From the NCBI GenBank assembly GCA_035236585.1, contig CP141126.1:65573414-65637413 (forward strand): a stretch of 64,000 nt of DNA, in the 5' to 3' direction. Within the stretch, counting starts at the first letter, position 1. Every line of letters begins with the position of its first letter. The DNA comes from Warburgia ugandensis (lineage: Eukaryota > Streptophyta > Magnoliopsida > Canellales > Canellaceae). This document shows, one piece after another, positions 61,479 through 64,000 of the stretch. Both the position numbers and the translations under genes were made by a program. Under the pieces are notes generated by a model. It made no database searches and was not told the DNA's origin. It saw only the letters and a list, made by a program, of their open reading frames with translations.

Positions 61479-63170
61479 CACTGCTACACACGTGGGTTTA
61501 AAGTTTGCATAAAGTAGTTGCTTATTTCAATACCAACTTCGTAAATATTTTACAAGTTAGTTATAAATAAATGACTTTAAAAATATAAACTTAAGAAGTC
61601 ATTTAACTATAAATGACTTTAAAAAGCTAGCACGAAGAGGGTATTTTTTACTGGAAGGACTTTTAATGTCATTTACAATTAAATGACTTCTTAAATGGAT
61701 GACTTTTAAAGTTTTTTTATACCTAAACAACTTTAAAATTCCACTATTTTGAAGTCATTTATTGTAAGTGACTTCAAAAGTATGCCAATAAATTTAGTGG
61801 GAAAATTATATTAAGCGGGAATGGACTTTTGAAGTCATTTGTCTCTAAACGACTTCAAATGTTGATAGCTTTTAAAGTAGTTTATACCTAAACTACTTTA
61901 AAAGTCAACTATTTTTGAAGTCATTTATTATAAGCGACTTTAAAAGTATGCCAATAAATTTGGTGGGAAGATTACATTAAGCAAAAATGGACTTTTAAAG
62001 GCATGTGTTTCTAAATGACTTCAAATGTTGATAGCTTTTAAAGGCGCTTATACCTAAATGACTTTAAAAGTCAACAATTTTTGAAATCATTTATTATAAG
62101 TGACTTCAAAAGTATGCCAATAAATTTGGTAGTAAGATTACATTAAGCAGGAATGGACTTTTAAAGTTGTTTGATTGTAAACAACTTCAAATGTCAATAA
62201 CTTTTGAAGTAGTTTAGTTATAAATGACTTTAAAAGATAGTCACTTTGGAAGTTGCTTGAGTGAAATGACTTTAAAAATATATTCACAGGTATGCTTTTG
62301 AAGTTGTTTAGTGCTAAGTGACTTCTAAAGTCCTTGTTAATATGTAAATAGCCTACCACATATCATTTTTCCTTGTATCCTCTTCTTCTCTTAGGTGTCA
62401 TGATAGTTTCCTCCTTGGTCCTTATGCTTGTCTCTTTTTCCCTTCTTGCTTTCTATTTTGGATATGTTGAATTTTTGTGTCATGAGAAAAACTATAAGTA
62501 AACCATAACTTCTTTTGATGATGAATTGCTTTCTTGTTATAAACATTCTCTGTTTTATTTTGTAGATCATGTGGGTTTTTTCACTACAAATGATGTGGTT
62601 AAGAAGTCTATTAGATCATCCAAAATTAGGGTTTGATGAAGAGTAGTGGATATGCCATCAACTTTTGACGTAGAAAAGTGAAGCACACTCTCTCTCCAAT
62701 GAATGGGTATCACCTCAATACTAGGCCAGATTTTGATAAAAAAAGAGCAGATTTGCTATTTGATCTTGTATTAATAAGGTGTAATAATATGTAACATTGG
62801 ATGTAATCAAATAATTTTTTTATTTCATTGTTGAAGTGATTGTTTATGTATATATATTATATATGTTTGTGTTTGTAAAATCAGTTTCCTTGTCTATTTA
62901 TCTAAGGTATTGTAATGGATAAAAAGTAAATAAATATATTAAATATGAAAATATGAAGATTTTTGAAGTCATTTTCTTTAACAACTTTAAAGGTCCATAC
63001 TTTTAAAGTCGTTTATAGAAAAATGACTTTAAATATTTTACTTTTAATTGCTTATAAAAAAATGACTTTAAAAGTTACTTTTAAAGTCATTTTTCTATAA
63101 AGGATTTTAAAAGTCTAGACTTTAAAAGTATACACTTTTCTAGTTGTTTACACTAAACAACTTCTTTATG
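61479..63170 (+). mobile_element. CACTA left terminus and subterminal repeats
   Basis: The element starts CACTGCTACACACGTGGG at 61479, compare CACTACTACATAGGGG read inward at 7654. From 61540 to about 62340, and again 62960-63160, the sequence is filled with GACTTTAAAAGTC / AAGTCATTTAxTTATAA units in both orientations, including three copies of a 166-bp unit. Genes of the element, if any, would lie beyond 64000. Confidence 0.78.
61770..62270 (+). repeat. 166-bp higher-order repeat, three copies
   Basis: The marker tatgccaataaattt occurs at 61781, 61947 and 62113, exactly 166 bp apart each time. Each unit contains several of the short GACTTTAAAAGTC motifs. Confidence 0.85.
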
Positions 63171-64000
63171 TTGTTCTATCATTTATTAGTAAGCACACAA
63201 CACTATGGGATCATTTATCATTTCTCCTCAAATAAGAGCACAACTTTTTATTTTCTCCCGAGTTTTCCCTTCCACCTATTTGTTAAGATTTCCCCACTTT
63301 TCCCACTTTCCCTTGCTATCATCACCCCTCTCTTTCTATCCGCCCTGCAATCTCTCTTCTAATTGTTTCTTGGTTCTTTAACAAAATCCACCCCATCTGC
63401 AAGCAAACCCTAGCCTCAATGCTTTTCTTACAAAAAAACTCTAAGGTTTGAGTTAGAAAAGAGCACGGTTGCTGTATTCTCCTCTGTTTGCTAAAAATCT
63501 GGAAAAAATTGGAGGTCCCCTGTTCGTGTAATAGATCATGGCCTTTCTTGACTGGTAATTGGTGGAAATTTTATTTTCTCCTTTTCATTTTCTTCATCTA
63601 TTCATGAACCCTATTTTTTTGGGGATTTTATGCCATGACTAGGCATCCATAGCATTGTTCTATGGCTTATGTCCCAGCACCACTTAAACCCTTACACATT
63701 GTAAAAAGCATTGAATTTGATGTTTCTTAAGGACTTTTGCAATTCCATGCCCATGTGCATGTAGAAACACTAGATTCTGTGGTCGACTGGGGAGTCCTTT
63801 GTATATTTTATTCTCTACCAAATTGAAACCCACCTACTTTTCTTTTTCTTTTGTGTTCCTATTCCTTTTGGTACCAAAAATGTGCAAGGACTTGGCCTGA
63901 TTATTTAGCTCATTTGATTTATTATTCAACTCTACAAATTTTTGGATTTTGGTTGTAAGTTATGTTCCTAGGATTCTTGTTGATCATAGATGTAGAGTGA
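63171..64000 (+). other. CACTA interior, no gene supported
   Basis: CT-rich and AT-rich sequence after the subterminal repeats. It contains accctagcctcaatgct and pyrimidine-rich tracts that could be a promoter or 5' untranslated region of a transposon gene further right. No clear reading frame. Confidence 0.3.

Overview
This window is AT-rich plant nuclear DNA built almost entirely from nested, decayed transposable elements. I found no intact host gene. The plant assignment rests on Athila-type Ty3/gypsy elements with a tRNA-Asp-type primer-binding site, a Tekay/Del-like chromovirus with a tRNA-Met primer-binding site, CACTA (En/Spm) transposons with TNP2 and ULP1-like genes, an RTE-clade LINE of the kind common in plants, an Au-type SINE relic, and a captured fragment of a chloroplast geranylgeranyl reductase gene. 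It looks like an angiosperm with a large genome; I cannot name a species.

Layout, left to right. 1-3952: 5' part of a minus-strand Athila-like element (gag fragment, leader, primer-binding site, 2.1-kb LTR with a long GA microsatellite). 3953-7654: right half of a CACTA element with a broken, intron-containing ULP1-type protease gene and subterminal repeats. 7655-11920: a second CACTA with a minus-strand TNP2 transposase. 11921-55698: a minus-strand LTR element whose 3' LTR is 11921-15504 (carrying a hAT-like insertion with the reductase fragment), whose interior (15505-20867) holds an RTE LINE and a SINE relic but no recognisable retroelement genes, and whose 5' LTR (from 20868 to 55698) is broken by three later insertions: an Athila-family solo LTR (21399-23880), a 27.8-kb Athila element (24997-52842) and a minus-strand solo LTR of the same family (about 52931-55065). 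The 27.8-kb Athila contains a Tekay-like element (36290-46492) inside its integrase, and a solo LTR of a second chromovirus-like family (48666-51257) inside its 3' LTR. 55699-56670: fragment of another CACTA ULP1-type gene. About 56672-61478: a third Athila-like element, cut off in its reverse transcriptase by a CACTA left end at 61479, whose palindromic subterminal repeats run to about 63170. From there to 64000 only AT/CT-rich DNA is seen.

Relative ages follow from the nesting: the minus-strand host LTR element is older than the 27.8-kb Athila, which is older than both the Tekay insertion and the 48666-51257 solo LTR. The solo LTR keeps a perfect 5-bp target duplication and a CpG-rich core, so it looks youngest. 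All coding regions have stops or frameshifts, and several stops fit C-to-T changes. The genes do not form a working pathway. The notable points are the captured reductase fragment, the repeated LTR/leader units of the Athila, an Athila-leader segment inside a 5-kb Tekay LTR, and the promoter-proximal inverted repeats in the young solo LTR. All homology calls are from memory of family motifs and alignment by eye.
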